From positions 1,674,001 through 1,738,000 of the forward strand of contig NZ_VIVK01000001.1 of NCBI RefSeq assembly GCF_007828865.1: a stretch of 64,000 nt of DNA. The letters are read 5' to 3'. The position numbers were made by a program, and so were the translations under genes. Positions 24,185-34,127 of the stretch are shown piece by piece (positions within the stretch are counted from its first letter, which is position 1; every line of letters begins with the position of its first letter). This DNA comes from Kribbella amoyensis (lineage in GTDB: Bacteria; Actinomycetota; Actinomycetes; Propionibacteriales; Kribbellaceae). A model generated the notes under the pieces. It was given only the letters and a program-made list of their open reading frames with translations. It was not told the origin of the DNA and searched no databases.

Positions 24185-25027
24185 GTGGACTGGTTCGGCG
24201 AGACTGGACGGGTGACGGATCACCTGGAGCTGAACGGCGCACCGCTGACCGCGATCGATCCAGGGCTGCTGCGGGCCACCAGCTACGGGCACTTCAGCTC
24301 GCTCCAGGTCCGGGCCGGGCGGGTCCGGGGACTTCCGTTCCACGTGGAACGGATCGATCGGAGTTCGGTCGAACTGTTCGGGCGCGGGGTCACCGAGGAA
24401 CGGTTGCGTACCGGGATCCGCGGCGCGCTCGACCGGGCCGGCCAGGTGGACGCCTCGGTCCGGGTCACCGCCTTCACCCGGGAACGCAGCCGGCTGGACC
24501 AGGGCCTCCCCGTCGAACCCGACCTGCTGGTCACCGTGTCCGCGCCGATCGAGCCGACCGCGCAATCACCGCGACTGCTCGCCGTCGAGCACGAACGCCC
24601 GGTGCCGCACCTCAAACACACCGGCACCTTCTCGCTCGTGTACTACGGGCGCCAGGCGCAGCAGGCCGGTCACGACGACGCGCTGTTCTTCGACCGCAAC
24701 GGGCACGTGTCCGAAGCGTCGATCTGGAACGTGTGCTTCGCGCGAGCGGGCCGGATCGTCTGGCCCGAGGCGGCGGTCCTTCCCGGGATCACGCTGCAGG
24801 TACTCCAGACCGGGCTGGCCGCGATCGGGTCGCCGAGCGAGACCCGGCCGGTCCGGCTCGACGAACTCGGGTCCTTCGACGCGGCGTACCTGACCAACTC
24901 GATCGACCCGGCGCTCCCGGTCGGCGCGATCACGACGCCGGCCGGGACCACGGAGTACGAGTCGGACGGGGTGTCGGCCGACCTGATCGCGAAGGCCTAC
25001 GCCGCGATGCCGCCCGACCTGATCTGA
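24185..25027 (+). CDS. class IV aminotransferase / aminodeoxychorismate lyase-like protein
   Basis: This is a 280-residue fold-type IV PLP protein. It has LLRATSYGHFSSLQVRAGRV, the likely PLP lysine in LKHTGTFSLVYYGR, and the cofactor segment DALFFDRNGHVSEASIWNVC. Relatives include ADC lyase (folate), D-amino acid and branched-chain aminotransferases. The motif set does not decide between them. AGGAG with 5-nt spacing supports GTG 24185, and an alternative start is GTG 24212. A parS site (24337-24350) lies inside the coding sequence and encodes part of PFHVERID. Confidence 0.78.
   Translation: MDWFGETGRVTDHLELNGAPLTAIDPGLLRATSYGHFSSLQVRAGRVRGLPFHVERIDRSSVELFGRGVTEERLRTGIRGALDRAGQVDASVRVTAFTRERSRLDQGLPVEPDLLVTVSAPIEPTAQSPRLLAVEHERPVPHLKHTGTFSLVYYGRQAQQAGHDDALFFDRNGHVSEASIWNVCFARAGRIVWPEAAVLPGITLQVLQTGLAAIGSPSETRPVRLDELGSFDAAYLTNSIDPALPVGAITTPAGTTEYESDGVSADLIAKAYAAMPPDLI
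24337..24350. other. parS site GTTCCACGTGGAAC
   Basis: A perfect 14-bp palindrome of the ParB-binding type lies inside the aminotransferase gene, about 23 kb from the nearest other site in the window. Confidence 0.65.
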
Positions 25028-25030
25028 CCC

Positions 25031-25885
<855 letters not shown>

Positions 25886-25997
25886 CGGGCTCCACCCCCC
25901 TGGTGTCTGCGGATGCTCGGTGACTACAGAGTACGAGCGCGGAGCCGTTATGGGGCAGGCGTTGTGGAAACTGTGGACGGAGCTGTGGACAACCCGG

Positions 25998-27470
25998 TCA
26001 GCGCTGCGCCCACCACGCCAGCAGCTCCGCCTTGGCACGCTCCTCGCCGAGCGGTCCGTGCTCCATCCGCAGCTCCATCAGGAACTTGTACGCCTCGCCG
26101 ACCTCGCGGCCCGGCCCGATCCCGAGGATCGTCATGATCTGGTTGCCGTCCAGGTCCGGCCGGATCGAGTCCAGCTCCTCCTGCTCCTGCAACCGCGCGA
26201 TCCGCTCCTCCAGGTCGTCGTACGCCGAGCGCAGCGCGTCGGCCTTCCGCTTGTTCCGGGTGGTGCAGTCGGCCCGGGTCAGTACGTGCAGGCGGCTGAG
26301 CAGGGCACCGGCGTCGCGGACGTATCGGCGGACGGCGGAGTCGGTCCACTCGCCGGTGCCGTACCCGTGGAAGCGCAGGTGCAGCTCGACCAGCTTGCCG
26401 ACCTGGTCGATCTGCTCGTTGCTGAACCGCAGCGCCCGCATCCGCTTCTTGGCGAGCTTGGCCCCGACCACGTCGTGGTGGTGGAACGTCACCTTGCCGG
26501 CGCCCTCGAACTTCCGGGTCCTCGGCTTGCCGATGTCGTGGATCAACGCGGCGAACCGGACCACGAAGTCGGGCAGCTCGAGCTCCGGGTCGGCGGCCTT
26601 CAACCGCGGTTCCAGGTCGATCGCCTGGTCGAGCACGGTCAGCGAGTGTTCGTACACATCCTTGTGCCGGTGGTGCTCGTCCACCTCGAGCCGGAGCGCG
26701 GGCAGTTCGGGCAGGACGTGGTCGGCGAGCCCGGTGGAGACCAGCAGGTCCAGCCCGATCCGCGGGTGGTCGGCGCAGACCAGCTTGACCAGCTCGTCGC
26801 GGACCCGCTCGGCCGACACGATCGTGATCCGGTCCGCCATCGCCCGCATCGCGGCCACCACCAGCGGGTCCGGGACGAACCCGAGCTGCGCGGCGAACCG
26901 GGCCGCCCGCATCATCCGCAGCGGGTCGTCGGAGAACGAGGCCTCCGGTGAGCCCGGGGTCCGGATCACCTGGTTCGCCACGTCCTCCAGGCCGCCGAAC
27001 GGATCGACGAACTGGTGCGACGGCAGCAGCACCGCCATCGCGTTCATCGCGAAATCGCGCCGGGACAGGTCACCCTCAAGGGTGTCGCCGTACTCGACCG
27101 CCGGTTTGCGTGAGATGGGATCGTAGGACTCCGACCGATAGGTGGTGATCTCCAGAACCCAATCGCCCTTCCGGCATCCGATGGTGCCGAACGCCTTGCC
27201 GATGTCCCAGACATGGTCGGCCCAGCCGGCCAGCAAGCGTTCGACGACGTCCGGCCGGGCGGAGGTGGCGAAGTCCAGATCCTTGCTCCCCCGACCCAGC
27301 AGAATGTCTCTGACGGGTCCGCCGACCAGCGCGATCTCGTGCCCGGCCGCAGCGAAGCGGGCACCGAGCTCGTCGACCACCGGGGCAATCTGTAGCAACG
27401 TCTGGACGCCTTTCCGCTGGACCGCCGACAACGATCCGGAGGAGGCCGAGCGGTCGGGGATAGGAGACAC
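25998..27470 (-). CDS. pcnA: CCA tRNA nucleotidyltransferase
   Basis: This is a 490-residue class II nucleotidyltransferase that adds or repairs the CCA end of tRNA. The GG motif is LVGGPVRD (residues 49-55) and the metal-binding DxD is KDLDFAT (Asp64, Asp66). RRDFAMNAMA and the template region EASFSDDPLRMMRAARF follow. A C-terminal HD domain has LIHDIGKPR. In Mycobacterium the orthologue (Rv3907c) sits in the same place relative to murJ and sigM. It starts GTG with TAACCT 8 nt upstream and no ribosome site. Confidence 0.95.
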   Translation of the reverse strand: MSPIPDRSASSGSLSAVQRKGVQTLLQIAPVVDELGARFAAAGHEIALVGGPVRDILLGRGSKDLDFATSARPDVVERLLAGWADHVWDIGKAFGTIGCRKGDWVLEITTYRSESYDPISRKPAVEYGDTLEGDLSRRDFAMNAMAVLLPSHQFVDPFGGLEDVANQVIRTPGSPEASFSDDPLRMMRAARFAAQLGFVPDPLVVAAMRAMADRITIVSAERVRDELVKLVCADHPRIGLDLLVSTGLADHVLPELPALRLEVDEHHRHKDVYEHSLTVLDQAIDLEPRLKAADPELELPDFVVRFAALIHDIGKPRTRKFEGAGKVTFHHHDVVGAKLAKKRMRALRFSNEQIDQVGKLVELHLRFHGYGTGEWTDSAVRRYVRDAGALLSRLHVLTRADCTTRNKRKADALRSAYDDLEERIARLQEQEELDSIRPDLDGNQIMTILGIGPGREVGEAYKFLMELRMEHGPLGEERAKAELLAWWAQR

Positions 27471-27478
27471 GGGAAACT

Positions 27479-27488
27479 AGGTTACGGT
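27479..27488. promoter_or_regulatory. bidirectional leaderless promoter core with shared TA
   Basis: AGGTTACGGT reads TAACCT on the minus strand (8 nt before the pcnA GTG) and TACGGT on the plus strand (6 nt before the DUF6049 GTG). The boxes share the central TA, and the start codons are only 24 bp apart. Confidence 0.5.
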
Positions 27489-27494
27489 GACGGC

Positions 27495-29921
27495 GTGTTG
27501 AGACGGCGACTGAGGCTCTCCGCGGCTGCGGGCGCGAGCCTGCTGATCGCTGCGTCGGGAGTGGTTTCGGCCGCTGGAGTGGCCCAGGCCGAACGGGCCG
27601 GAGCGGCGGCCGAGGACCCGGTGGTCGACGTGACCATCGACTCGTTCACCCCGGCCGCGCCGAAGCCCGGCGACCAGGTCGTCCTCACCGGCCGGATCAC
27701 CAACACCAGCACCGCCACCTTCGACAACTCGCAGGCCGCTGCCTGTATCGACGACAAGCGGTTGTCCACCCGGGCCCAGCTGGCCGCGATCGCGACCGAG
27801 GCGGACGAGCCGATCGCCAAGCGCAACGACTGCGTAGGGCTGAACAACTCGGACTCCACCAGCTTCCAGGAGTTCGCCCAGCCGCTGGCCCCGAAGGCGT
27901 CGGTCCCGTTCCGCCTGGTGATCCCGTGGAAGGACTGGGGCATCACCGGTCGCAGCGGCGTGTACACGGTCGGCGTCCGGTTCCGCGGCAACACGAGTCC
28001 GAGCGACCGGGTCTCCGCGGGTCTCAGCCGCACCCTCATGCCGGTTGTCCCGGCCAGGCCGATGCCGCGCAAGGTGAACACCGCCCTGGTGGTCCCGCTC
28101 CGGCACCGGCCGACCCTGCTCGGCGGCGACCGGTTCGCGAACGAGTCGCTGGCCGACTCGATGGCGCCGAACGGTCAGCTCGGCCGGCTGCTCGCCCTCG
28201 GTCAGAAACAACGCGTCACCTGGCTGGTCGATCCGGCGATGCTCGAAGAGGCCCGGACGATGCGGGAGGGCTACCGCATCACCGGCCCGGACAACCAGAC
28301 CAAGCCGGGGACCAAGAGCCCGACCGTGGCCGCCTGGCTGCGTGCCTTCGATGCGAACCGCGCCAGCAACCCGGTCGTCCTGCTGCCGTACGGGGACCCG
28401 GAGGTGGCCAGCCTGCTCGACTCCGGTGAGCCGCTCCGTGACCTGGTCGGCCAGGCCCGCTCCGCGACCGAGCAGTTCAACCTCGGGGACGCACACGGTT
28501 TCCGGTCCGGCCTCTGGCTCGAGAACGGTGCCGCCACCAGCAAGAACCTGGCCGCCGCCTCCACCGGGTACGCCGGCGCGAAGGCCGACGACATCAACCT
28601 GGTCACCAGCTCGGCGTGGTCCGCGGGCGCCCGGCCGGACCTGGCCAAGTCCCCGGTGTACGACGTCCTCACGCCCGAGGGACCGGTGAAGTCGGTCCGG
28701 ACCGTGATCGCGGATTCGAGCCTGACTGCGGGCGGCCCGGATCCGGGGACGGCCACGTCGCCGATCCAGGTCCAGCAGCGGTTCGCCGCGGAGACCGCGT
28801 TGCTCGCCTCGACCGGCACGGGCGACGTCACCGTCGTCGCAGTACCGCCGCGCGGCTGGGACGACGACGGACGCAGTACGACCTCGCTGGCCCGGGATCT
28901 GGCGCTGCCGTGGATCCGGCCGGTCACCATCGACCAGGCAGCCGCCGCGCCGGGCGCGAAGCCGGCTCTCGCCAAGGCGCCCGACACCCCGCGCTCCACG
29001 CCGGGGCTGACGAACAACCAGCTGGACCAGATCAAGCAGCTCGGCAACGCGGTCACGACGTACGTCTCGCTGCTCGCCGACCCGGAGCAGGCCGACGAGA
29101 ACCTCCGCCGCTCGCTGCTGCGGTCGGCCTCGTCCGGCTGGCGTGGGTTCCCCGACGAGTCGCAGCGGTTCGCCACCGTCGAGCTGACCTCGGTGAACGG
29201 CCAGGTCGGCCGGGTCCACCTGGTCACGAACCCGGCCGGTGAACGCGGCGGTCACCGCGAGATCAAGGTCAACCTGTCCGGCAGCAAGGGCACCTTCCCG
29301 CTCACCGTCGCGAACGAGCTGAACGAGTCCGTCCGGGTCGGCATCGTGGTCACCTCCGCGAACCGGTCCGACCTGCGGATCGACCCGCTGCAGACCAAGC
29401 TCATCCCGGCCGGCCAGAAGGCCACGTACCAGATCAACGCGAGCGCCGAGCAGAACGGTCTGATCCGGGCGAACGCGCAGGTCATCTCCGCGCAGCAGCT
29501 CCCGGTCGGCCGGTCCCAGGAGCTGGTGATCCAGGCCGCGCAGTACGGCAGCGTCGGCTGGATCCTGGTCGGCTCCGCGGTCGCGCTGCTGTTCGGTACC
29601 TCGCTGGTCCGGATCTACCGGCGGATCCGCTCGGAGCGCCGCAACCCGACGCCCGAGGCCGGTACCGACCCGTTGCACCCGGCACCGATCGACCCGCAGG
29701 ACCTGACCGCCGACACGGGGACCGGGTCCGGCGAGGAGCAGACCGCCGGCGAACCGAACCCGCTCGACCCGGTGACCCCGGGCCGGATCGGCCCGGACCG
29801 CGCGGGCGGCGCACCGGCGGGCCAGGACGCCGACGCCGGGACGGACGCCGAATCCGGCGGGAAGCCGTCGGACTCACCGCAGCAGAGCCTGAAAGAAGGA
29901 GTCGGTACGAAGGATGGCTGA
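27495..29921 (+). CDS. DUF6049 family membrane-anchored extracytoplasmic protein
   Basis: This is an 808-residue protein with an N-terminal signal sequence (LLIAASGVVSAAGVAQA), a large outer region, one TM at about residues 684-704 (GWILVGSAVALLFGTSLV) and a Pro/Asp-rich cytosolic tail. The first outer segment is an Ig-like domain (VDVTIDSFTPAAPKPGDQVV). It corresponds in position to Rv3909, upstream of murJ. A role in cell-wall assembly is inferred from conserved linkage. Its end overlaps murJ by 8 nt, so the two are coupled. Confidence 0.85.
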   Translation: MLRRRLRLSAAAGASLLIAASGVVSAAGVAQAERAGAAAEDPVVDVTIDSFTPAAPKPGDQVVLTGRITNTSTATFDNSQAAACIDDKRLSTRAQLAAIATEADEPIAKRNDCVGLNNSDSTSFQEFAQPLAPKASVPFRLVIPWKDWGITGRSGVYTVGVRFRGNTSPSDRVSAGLSRTLMPVVPARPMPRKVNTALVVPLRHRPTLLGGDRFANESLADSMAPNGQLGRLLALGQKQRVTWLVDPAMLEEARTMREGYRITGPDNQTKPGTKSPTVAAWLRAFDANRASNPVVLLPYGDPEVASLLDSGEPLRDLVGQARSATEQFNLGDAHGFRSGLWLENGAATSKNLAAASTGYAGAKADDINLVTSSAWSAGARPDLAKSPVYDVLTPEGPVKSVRTVIADSSLTAGGPDPGTATSPIQVQQRFAAETALLASTGTGDVTVVAVPPRGWDDDGRSTTSLARDLALPWIRPVTIDQAAAAPGAKPALAKAPDTPRSTPGLTNNQLDQIKQLGNAVTTYVSLLADPEQADENLRRSLLRSASSGWRGFPDESQRFATVELTSVNGQVGRVHLVTNPAGERGGHREIKVNLSGSKGTFPLTVANELNESVRVGIVVTSANRSDLRIDPLQTKLIPAGQKATYQINASAEQNGLIRANAQVISAQQLPVGRSQELVIQAAQYGSVGWILVGSAVALLFGTSLVRIYRRIRSERRNPTPEAGTDPLHPAPIDPQDLTADTGTGSGEEQTAGEPNPLDPVTPGRIGPDRAGGAPAGQDADAGTDAESGGKPSDSPQQSLKEGVGTKDG

Positions 29922-31569
29922 CCGCACCCTGCGCTCCGCGGCGGTGATGGCAGCCGGAACGGTGCTGTCTCGCCTGCTCGGATTCGTCCGGATCGCCCTG
30001 CTCGCGGCCGCCATCGGTACGGCGCTGCGCGGCGACATCTTCACCGCGGCGAACACGATCCCGAACAGCCTGTACATCCTGCTGGCCGGGGGCGTCTTCA
30101 ACACCGTCCTGGTGCCGCAACTGGTCCGGGCGATCAAGAACCACGACGACGGCGGGCAGGACTTCACCAACCGGCTGCTCACCTTCGGCTTCGTCGTGCT
30201 GGCCGTCGTCACCGTCGGCTGCGTCCTGCTGGCCCCGCAGATCGCCGAGCTCTACCTGCCGGCCAAGTTGCACGACCCGTCCTTCGCCGCCGAGAAGGCG
30301 TCGATGGTGATGTTCGTCCGGCTCTGCCTGCCACAGATCTTCTTCTACGGCGCGTTCGTGCTGGTCGGCCAGGTGCTGAACGCGCGCGGCCGGTTCGGCC
30401 CGATGATGTGGGCGCCGATCGCGAACAACATCGTCGCCTGCGCCTCGATCGTCGTCTTCCTGCTGATCTACCGGTCCGGCGCCAACCCGCCCACCTTCAG
30501 CCGGGGCGAGGAACTGCTGCTCGGCCTCGGCCACACCTTCGGGATCGCGATCCAGTTGCTCGTCCTGCTCCCGTACCTGGCCGCCAGCGGTCACCTCTAC
30601 CGGCCGAAGTTCGGGCTGCGCGGGACCGGGCTCGGCCGGACCGCCAAGCTGGGGATCTGGACCATCCTGTTCGTCGCGGTCAACCAGGTCACCCTGGTCG
30701 TGGTCACCAAGCTGGCGATCGCGGGTAGTGCCGCCGACAGCGACGGCGCCAAGGCCGGCCTGGTCGCGTACAGCACGGCCATGCTGATCGTCCTGGTGCC
30801 ACACGGCATCGTCACCGTCTCGCTGGCGACGGCCGCGTTGCCGCAGATGTCGTCGCTCGCGTCGGACGGCGACGTGACCGAGGTCGGCCGGCTGTCGGCC
30901 CGCTCGATCCGGCAGACGCTGGCGATCGTGGTCCCGGCGGCGGCCGCGATGGTGGCGTTCTCGCACCCGATCACGACCGTGATCACCGGCTACGGCGCCG
31001 GTGCGGACAACACCCAGCTGATGGGGTACACCCTGGTCGCGCTGGCGCTCGGCCTGATCCCGTTCACGATCCAGTACTTCCAGCTGCGCACCTTCTACGC
31101 CTTCGAGGACACCCGGACCCCGTTTTTCCTGCAGTGCGTGATCGCGGCAACCAACATCGCGGCCGCGCTGATCGGCGTCCGGCTCGTCCTGGGCCAGGAG
31201 CACCTCCGGTTCAGCGGTGTCGCCCTGGGCGCGGCGTACTCGCTGGCGTACCTGGTGGCCGTCCTGCTGTCGCGCCGGGTGCTGGCCCGCCGGGTCCCGC
31301 GGGTTCCGGGCGCCGGGATCGGGTTGCCGATGCTGGCGATGATCATCGCGGCTGCGGTCGGCGCCGGACTCGCGTGGGGCGTGCTGTTCCTGCTCGACCA
31401 GGTGACCGACTGGGACGGCCCGCTGCTGTCCGCGGTCCAGCTCGCGATCGCGGCCGTGGTGATGCTGCCGGTCTATGTCGGCGTGGCCCGGGTGTTGCGG
31501 ATCCATGAGGTCACCGACATGGTGTCCATGGTCACATCGAAGCTTCCCGGCAGGTCCCGCCGGCGCTGA
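29914..31569 (+). CDS. murJ: lipid II flippase MurJ
   Basis: This is a 551-residue MATE/MOP-superfamily flippase moving lipid II across the membrane for peptidoglycan synthesis. It has about 14 TMs. Typical MurJ segments are TVLSRLLGFVRIALLAAAIG, NTIPNSLYILLAGGVFNTVL and the late FTIQYFQLRTFYAFEDTRTP. In mycobacteria MurJ is fused to a pseudokinase. Here the pseudokinase is a separate downstream gene. The start is ATG at 29914, overlapping the DUF6049 gene. Confidence 0.95.
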   Translation: MADRTLRSAAVMAAGTVLSRLLGFVRIALLAAAIGTALRGDIFTAANTIPNSLYILLAGGVFNTVLVPQLVRAIKNHDDGGQDFTNRLLTFGFVVLAVVTVGCVLLAPQIAELYLPAKLHDPSFAAEKASMVMFVRLCLPQIFFYGAFVLVGQVLNARGRFGPMMWAPIANNIVACASIVVFLLIYRSGANPPTFSRGEELLLGLGHTFGIAIQLLVLLPYLAASGHLYRPKFGLRGTGLGRTAKLGIWTILFVAVNQVTLVVVTKLAIAGSAADSDGAKAGLVAYSTAMLIVLVPHGIVTVSLATAALPQMSSLASDGDVTEVGRLSARSIRQTLAIVVPAAAAMVAFSHPITTVITGYGAGADNTQLMGYTLVALALGLIPFTIQYFQLRTFYAFEDTRTPFFLQCVIAATNIAAALIGVRLVLGQEHLRFSGVALGAAYSLAYLVAVLLSRRVLARRVPRVPGAGIGLPMLAMIIAAAVGAGLAWGVLFLLDQVTDWDGPLLSAVQLAIAAVVMLPVYVGVARVLRIHEVTDMVSMVTSKLPGRSRRR

Positions 31570-31594
31570 TCCGGGTGGCTTGTGCGATCGTGCA

Positions 31595-31610
31595 CCCCGA
31601 CCTGCCGGGG
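31595..31610 (+). terminator. weak hairpin after murJ
   Basis: CCCCG-ACCTGC-CGGGG is a 5-bp stem 25 nt past the murJ stop. The 160-bp space up to the pseudokinase gene has no other gene. It holds TAGCAT (about 31619), a possible -10 box. Confidence 0.3.
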
Positions 31611-31729
31611 CGGGGCACTAGCATGGGGGCTGCGATCGGTCCGCCAGCCAATCGCGACCGGGTTCGCGCGGAGGGATCCGGGGCGCCAGACGCAGGCCGA
31701 CCAGTGCATCGAGGAGGGCGAGAGACACC

Positions 31730-33385
31730 GTGTCGAACCAGACCGTCAGTCCTGGTGCCCTGCTCGCCGGACGGTACCGGATCGCCGAGTTGCTCGCGGA
31801 GATCGACGGTGCGCGGGTCTGGCGAGCAGTGGACGAGGTTCTCAGCAGGGCCGTCGTGGTGGACGTCCTGCCGGTCGGCGACCCGCGGACCAACACTCTC
31901 TTCGACGCCGCCCGCCGGGCCGCGGCCGCGAACGACCCACGCTTTCTCCGCGTCCTCGACTGCGACATCTACGAAGGCGTGACGTACTGCGTCCGTGAGT
32001 GGGCCGGTGGCCGGCCGCTCGAGCGGATGCTGGGCGCCGGACCGCTGACGGGCCAGCAGGCCGGCTGGCTCGCGCGTGAGGTGTCCGAGGCGCTGGAGAA
32101 CCTGCACCGCACCGGGTACTCGCACGGCTCGATCAGCCCCGCGACCGTGGTCGTCACCGACGCCGGCGCGATCAAGGTGGTCGGCCTGGCCACCGAGGCT
32201 GCGCTCCGGTCGACCGGCCCGGGTACGCCCGAGCAGGACGTCCGCGCGCTCGGCGAGCTCCTGTACTGCTCTCTTACCGGCCGCTGGCCCGGTCCGGCTC
32301 CGGCCTGGGGACTCCAGCCCGCGCCGGTCGAGCACGGCCGGCTGCTGAGCCCGCGGCAGGTCCGGGCCGGCGTACCGCGCTCGCTGGACGACATCGCCGA
32401 CCGGCTGCTCAGCGACGCCCCCCGGCACCACGCGGCCCCGATCTCCAGCGCGGCCGGGTTGTCCGCCGCACTGTCCGGAGTGGTCGGCAGCTCGCACGAG
32501 CCGCCGAGCCAGATGGACGAGACGGTCGCCATCGCCCGGCAGAACGGCAGCATCGACGACGCCACCCAGGTGGTCCCGCCGACGCCGCCCGCCCTCGACC
32601 CGACCCCACCGAGCCGGCCGCAGTCGAGCAACGGCCAGACCGAGCACGCGGCGTACGCGACCGCGCCGGAGACCCGGCCGATCCGTCGGCAGGCACCGCC
32701 GAGCCAGAACGGCAACGGCCGGCGCCGCCCACCGGCGGACGAGCCGAAGCCGCGCGGCAGCTGGGGCGGCCGGATCCTGATCCTGCTCGCGATCCTGGCG
32801 TTGCTGTCGGTGGTGCTGATGGCGCAGTTCCTGGTCAAGGGCGCGATCAACAAGGACCAGGGCAACGACAACCCGGCGCCGGACCCGACGCAGAGCTCCG
32901 GCCCGCCGGCGCCGACGAACGAGGACGTCAAGATCGCCGCCGCGAAGGACTTCGACCCGCCGCCGGACGGCAACGGCGAGGAGCACCCCGAGGACGTCAA
33001 GAACACCTACGACGGCAAGCCGAGCACCACCTGGACGACGATGTCGTACAAGCGGCGCCCGGACCTCGGCGGGACCAAGGACGGCGTCGGCATCGTGTAC
33101 GACCTGGGCGAGTCGACCCCGGTGTCCCAGGTGACCGTCAACCTGGTCGGCGACGACACCGACCTCGAGCTGATGGTGCCCAAGGACGACCCGAACACCT
33201 CACCGACCGCGGCCAGTGGCTGGAAGTCGGTCGCCAAGGCCGAGGGCGCCGTCGAGGCCGAGCCGGCCGTGCTGAAGCCGTCCGCCCCGGCCGAGACCCG
33301 GTACGTCCTGGTCTGGCTGACGAAGCTGCCGAAGGAAGGCAGCGGGTACCGCGGTGAGATCTCGGAGGTCAAGATCCAGCGATGA
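31730..33385 (+). CDS. transmembrane pseudokinase with extracellular discoidin-like domain
   Basis: This is a 551-residue protein. Residues 10-260 have a Ser/Thr kinase fold but lack catalytic residues. The catalytic loop reads SHGSISPATVVV in place of HRDxxxxN, the DFG position reads VVGLAT, and the ATP lysine region reads AVVVDVLP. A Pro/Gln linker follows, then a TM at about 347-369 and an outer beta-sandwich resembling F5/8-type domains (TYDGKPSTTWTT, GIVYDLGES). This equals the C-terminal half of mycobacterial MviN, which binds FhaA when phosphorylated. GAGGAGGG precedes the GTG. It overlaps sigM by ATGA. Confidence 0.88.
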   Translation: MSNQTVSPGALLAGRYRIAELLAEIDGARVWRAVDEVLSRAVVVDVLPVGDPRTNTLFDAARRAAAANDPRFLRVLDCDIYEGVTYCVREWAGGRPLERMLGAGPLTGQQAGWLAREVSEALENLHRTGYSHGSISPATVVVTDAGAIKVVGLATEAALRSTGPGTPEQDVRALGELLYCSLTGRWPGPAPAWGLQPAPVEHGRLLSPRQVRAGVPRSLDDIADRLLSDAPRHHAAPISSAAGLSAALSGVVGSSHEPPSQMDETVAIARQNGSIDDATQVVPPTPPALDPTPPSRPQSSNGQTEHAAYATAPETRPIRRQAPPSQNGNGRRRPPADEPKPRGSWGGRILILLAILALLSVVLMAQFLVKGAINKDQGNDNPAPDPTQSSGPPAPTNEDVKIAAAKDFDPPPDGNGEEHPEDVKNTYDGKPSTTWTTMSYKRRPDLGGTKDGVGIVYDLGESTPVSQVTVNLVGDDTDLELMVPKDDPNTSPTAASGWKSVAKAEGAVEAEPAVLKPSAPAETRYVLVWLTKLPKEGSGYRGEISEVKIQR

Positions 33386-34113
33386 CCTCCGAGATCGATT
33401 CGAGCCCCACCCCGCAGGGGTCGGGCATCCCGCGGATCGGGCCGCCCCCCGGAGCAGGTGATCCGGCCGGCCCGCGCGGGTACGACCAGATGGACGACCA
33501 CGAGCTGCTGCGGCTGCATGTGGCCGGCAACCCGGAGACCTTCGGGTTCCTGGTCAAGCGGCACCGGGACCGGATGTGGGCGGTCGCGATCCGGACGCTC
33601 GGCGAGCCCGAGGAGGCGGCCGACGCGTTGCAGGAGGCGTTCATCTCGGCGTTCCGGCGGGCCGACTCGTTCCGCGGTGACGCCAAGGTGACCACCTGGA
33701 TGCACCGGATCGTGGTGAACGCCTGTCTGGACCGGATCCGGCGGCGGCAGGTCCGCGCGGCCGATCCGCTGCCGGAGGACGAGGACCGCGCGGCCGAGCT
33801 GGCCGGCCCGGCCGAGGAGGACCCGGCCGAGGTCCGCGAACGCCGGCTCGACGTGCTGAACGCGCTCAAGCAGCTGAACACGGACCAGCGCAGCGCCCTC
33901 GTCCTGGTGGACATGGAGGGCTACTCGATCGAGGAGGCGGCCGCGATCCTGGGCTGCGCGCCCGGGACCGTGAAGAGCCGCTGCGCCCGGGGCCGGGCGA
34001 AGTTGCTGCCGTTGTTGCGGCACTGGCAGACGACGCGGGGTGGTTCCGCCCCGGCCGGCAAGGTGGCGAAGAAGACCGCAGGGACCGCCGCGGAATCAGT
34101 GGGAACCGAATGA
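33382..34113 (+). CDS. sigM: ECF RNA polymerase sigma factor SigM
   Basis: This is a 243-residue ECF sigma factor. Region 2 spans about residues 50-120 (RHRDRMWAVAIRTLGEPEEA, DALQEAFISAFRRADSFRG). Region 4 lies at about 165-215 (LKQLNTDQRSALVLVDMEGY, SIEEAAAILGCAPGTVKSRC). Position between the MurJ/pseudokinase genes and trxBA matches Rv3911 sigM. A Pro-rich N-terminal extension of about 35 residues precedes region 2. Its stop overlaps the ATG of a 39-codon ORF leading to the anti-sigma gene. Confidence 0.93.
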   Translation: MTSEIDSSPTPQGSGIPRIGPPPGAGDPAGPRGYDQMDDHELLRLHVAGNPETFGFLVKRHRDRMWAVAIRTLGEPEEAADALQEAFISAFRRADSFRGDAKVTTWMHRIVVNACLDRIRRRQVRAADPLPEDEDRAAELAGPAEEDPAEVRERRLDVLNALKQLNTDQRSALVLVDMEGYSIEEAAAILGCAPGTVKSRCARGRAKLLPLLRHWQTTRGGSAPAGKVAKKTAGTAAESVGTE

Positions 34114-34127
34114 ACCGGGACCCCGTC
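34102..34127 (+). promoter_or_regulatory. ECF-type promoter GGAAC-N17-CGTC before the anti-sigma gene
   Basis: GGAAC (34102-34106) and CGTC (34124-34127) are separated by 17 nt. This matches the -35/-10 pattern recognised by many ECF sigma factors, including mycobacterial SigM. It would let SigM boost its own anti-sigma factor. Confidence 0.5.

Noticed and set aside
27477..29678. 733-codon minus-strand ORF
   Set aside because: It is antisense to the well-supported DUF6049 gene and has the Arg/Gly/Asp-rich composition of GC-rich shadow frames.
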